Positions 61,820-64,000 of a stretch of 64,000 nucleotides of DNA are shown one piece after another. The position numbers and the translations under genes are program-made. The notes beneath the pieces are model-generated. The model was not told the origin of the DNA, ran no database searches, and saw only the letters and a list, made by a program, of their open reading frames with translations. Origin of the DNA: Synaphobranchus kaupii (taxonomy: Eukaryota; Chordata; Actinopteri; Anguilliformes; Synaphobranchidae); NCBI GenBank assembly GCA_029718625.1, contig CM056379.1, forward strand, positions 58,431,626 to 58,495,625, in the 5' to 3' direction. The stretch's first letter is position 1; the number at the start of each line of letters is the position of its first letter.

Positions 61820-63327
61820 TGTCATGGTTTTAACCCTTTTTCCCTATGCGGTCGTTCTCCTTGGTGGCCACGCGAGGGCGCTGTTCATTGGGTGGATGCT
61901 TGCTCCGCCCTGCTTAGATTGCGGAGCTGCTGTTAAGCCCCCACACCTGTGCTTAGTCACCTGGAGAGAGGTATATAAGCCTACCGTTTTCTTCGTTCGG
62001 GGCTTCTACATTAATTGTTAATTGTTTTGTATTGTTGACTGTGAGTGCTCGTGCCATTTTGGCTACTCGCCCATTTTTGGCGTCTCTTTGTAGAGGCAGG
62101 GCTTATTTCTTGCTGGCTTAGGGTGTTAATTATCTCGTAGAAGTTTGGGACCGTAAATCTCTGCTCTAATTCGCCATAATGTGCTTTTTCTCCGTGTACG
62201 GAGATTTGGGCGGTTCTTATTTGGAACTGTAGTTCTGTTTCGCCCCTCGGTGCATTTCGTCTCATAGGAGATCAGGCGGTTCGCTTCTGCTAGGTTGAGT
62301 AGCTTGTAGAAGCGTAGAGTAAGTTAGCTGTTCTTTGTTCCCCTGCGCCTGTTAGTTAGTTTTCTTACTGATAGACCTGGCGTTTTGCTTCTATTCTATT
62401 CGGTGTTACTGTGAGCCAGTAAGTAGCTTTGGTACGTGTTTCCCTGTTAGTTCTCCTTCTTGTGGACTGCGTTCCCCTTTGTTGTGAGTCAGGGTTTTTA
62501 TTTATTTAGAGGCTGTCGTGCTATTATGTTTGCGTATGTCTTGTTGCAGCTGTCCTGTTCGCCTTTTTTGCCTGCGAGACGATTTTGTTGTGAACTGTTG
62601 TTCTGTTTCGTTCTCGCGGTGTTTTGTCTCCTTATGTGGAGCTTGGGCGATGTTGTGGACGTGTTTGTGTTTGACTGCGTGTTTCTAATAGTAGCCTCGG
62701 AACGTTAACTCTCTGTTCCTTCGCCTCGTTACATTTCTCCTGTCTGAGAGGTTAGGGCGTGGCTCTATTTTTAGCTTAGTCATTTTTGCTGGTAAGCATT
62801 GGGACGACGGTGTTCTGTCGGCTCACCTGTAAAGTGTTTCTCTCCCCTGGGAGATCGGGTGTTTACCCAGGTTTGTTTTGCTGCATGTGATTGCTAGCTA
62901 AAGGAAGTAGCCTCGGAACGTTATCTCTGTTCCTTCGCCTCCTCCTATATCCATTAGGTATTAATTCTGTGTTTTATTTGCTGTGTGTTTTTATTGTGCT
63001 ACTCGCCCCGTTGTTATGCGTCTCGTTGTCGAGACGGGGCGTTTGTTCGGCTTACTCGTTGGTTACTTAACTTGTAGAAGTATGGGTAACAGTTCTTTGT
63101 TCCCTTCTGCCTTGTTTGGTTTTCTGGTTAGGAAACCAGGCATTTGTGCTTTCTCTCTTTGGTAGGGAACAGTGAGCCGGTCTGTAGCTGTGGTGTTTGT
63201 TCGCTTGTCTTGTCCCCCTTTTCCTTATCTGCGGGGTATCCCGCCTTAGTGGCCCTACGGGCCTTATTGATTCCCCTTGCTGCGTTTGGCTCCTCCCACC
63301 CTCACACGTCACGCACCCCCCATTACA
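61820..63327 (+). mobile_element. Solo LTR, 1508 bp
   Basis: It begins TGTCATGG and ends CATTACA, and is flanked by a perfect 5-bp direct repeat AGAGT (61815-61819, 63328-63332). TG...CA ends plus a 5-bp duplication are the signature of retroviral-type integration. A TATA box (GTATATAAGC, 61971-61980) sets the orientation. Downstream DNA is T/G-rich with degenerate internal repeats: GTAGCCTCGGAACGTTA at 62692 and again near 62908, and ACTCGCCC-type blocks near 62066 and 63001. I saw no AATAAA and no coding. The internal part of the element was lost, probably by LTR-LTR recombination. Confidence 0.85.
61971..61980 (+). promoter_or_regulatory. TATA box of the solo LTR
   Basis: GTATATAAGC sits 151 bp into the LTR, preceded by a GC-richer segment. 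Transcription would be expected to start near 62000. Confidence 0.6.
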
Positions 63328-63332
63328 AGAGT

Positions 63333-63783
63333 AGCCTAATAATCCATTTAAAAGCAAGATTACAGAGAACCTGGTACATTCAAACATCGTGACCTTTTGC
63401 AATTGTTCTATGTCCACCTCAATCAATAGATCTACAATTCATGCTTCATAGCTGTGCTCGTACCACAACCCACAGGCTATTATTGTTTCATAAATGTTTT
63501 TTGGGAAAAAAAACTCACCTTATTGAAAATATTTTATAGTTAGCGCCGGCTAACTCCGTTGTAACCTACCCCAACAGCTTTGCTGGGGCATCCACAAATA
63601 ATGACAACATTGACAGCAACGTGCGATTAAAGCGCCCAGGCCCCGTTCCTTCTGTTAAAGAAAGCTCCCCGAGTCCAAACAGAATCAGTGAAACAGGTGA
63701 CCATAATGATCAATTAGCAGTGATATTATCAATTAGCAATTATGTCATTACATCCTTTATCAATTAGCAATTATGTTATCACA
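63333..63783 (-). mobile_element. Candidate 3' LTR portion of a minus-strand Gypsy element
   Basis: On the minus strand, TGTGATAAC (ending at + 63783) directly follows a polypurine tract, as a 3' LTR should. The LTR body contains a tandem pair of about 40 bp (ATCAATTAGCAATTATGT, 63729-63783) and a hairpin CCCCAACAGCTTTGCTGGGG near 63570. The far end was not identified. Confidence 0.5.
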
Positions 63784-63800
63784 TCCTTCCCCCCTTGAAA
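63784..63800 (-). promoter_or_regulatory. Polypurine tract of the Gypsy element
   Basis: The minus strand reads TTTCAAGGGGGGAAGGA immediately before TGTGATAAC. This is the usual primer site for plus-strand DNA synthesis. Confidence 0.6.
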
Positions 63801-64000
63801 GCGGTGGAGAATCCACCACACTATCCCTCCTCTTAATGGAGGACTCGCCCCCGAGTCCAAAGTTGATAATCTTTAGTCCATGCTGGGGTCCTCCTCTGCT
63901 CAGAAGGACTGCTCCCCTCAGACTTGCGAGATGCACAATCAGCACACTCCCTACACCATTTCCTTATGCCCCTAAACCACCCGGGCCAGTAGAAATGATC
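63801..64000 (-). pseudogene. Gypsy integrase N-terminal fragment, internally deleted
   Basis: The minus-strand reading from the window edge gives DHFYWPGWFRGIRKWCRECA followed by DCASRKSEG. This is the end of the integrase zinc-binding (HHCC) domain with its CxxC pair. Within about 25 codons the frame reaches stops and the polypurine tract. The catalytic core and C-terminal domain, normally more than 200 residues, are therefore missing. The remainder of the element lies beyond 64000. Confidence 0.75.

Noticed and set aside
62460..62708. 82-residue hydrophobic frame
   Set aside because: It lies inside the T/G-rich body of the solo LTR, where Phe/Leu/Val/Cys codons arise from composition.

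Overview
The window looks like nuclear DNA of a ray-finned (teleost) fish. It is AT-rich and intron-bearing, and it holds the start of a stat3 gene, a cluster of secreted short pentraxins (C-reactive protein / serum amyloid P family), and a fish-type set of mobile elements: Tc1, hAT, Ty3/Gypsy, L2/Rex-like and other LINEs, TTAA-flanked MITEs and tRNA-derived SINEs. There are no bacterial operons, CRISPR arrays or rRNA genes. The species cannot be named from the sequence alone.

Layout. 1-8410 is repeat DNA: a long foldback (440-1992), a SINE, a degenerate minisatellite split by a 1.94-kb element with GGGCCC ends, a Gypsy gag fragment and a candidate LTR with an A-rich leader. 8411-27705 holds three pentraxin units. 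Unit 1 has lost the signal-peptide exon. Units 2 and 3 are a head-to-tail duplication with a period of 7844 bp. Each carries an intact two-exon pentraxin gene, a decayed hAT transposase and a LINE truncated in its reverse transcriptase. 27706-29590 is repeat DNA with a 646-bp TTAA MITE. 29591-30953 carries the first two coding exons of stat3 on the minus strand, and no further stat3 exons were recognised. 30954-45630 contains satellites, a foldback element, a 1.5-kb tandem duplication carrying LINE fragments, and a dead Tc1 transposon with a second element nested inside it. 45631-46262 is the orphan tail of a lost pentraxin unit. 46263-54958 is pentraxin unit 4, with a longer LINE. 54959-64000 is mostly mobile DNA: a TTAA MITE, a second GGGCCC element, a foldback, a 1508-bp solo LTR with a perfect 5-bp target duplication, and the 3' end of a Gypsy element.

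Biology. The likely functional genes are three secreted pentraxins (12668-13558, 20512-21402, 46905-47795) and the 5' part of stat3. The pentraxins keep the calcium-site segment and the two core cysteines, but the phosphocholine-pocket positions differ from human CRP. Units 2 and 3 encode identical proteins. Unit 4 differs from them at eight coding positions, all of which change the amino acid, while several kilobases of flanking DNA are almost unchanged. This is the most interesting signal in the window and suggests selection for new ligand binding. In mammals STAT3 drives acute-phase pentraxin transcription, so the proximity is suggestive, but the sequence shows no functional link.
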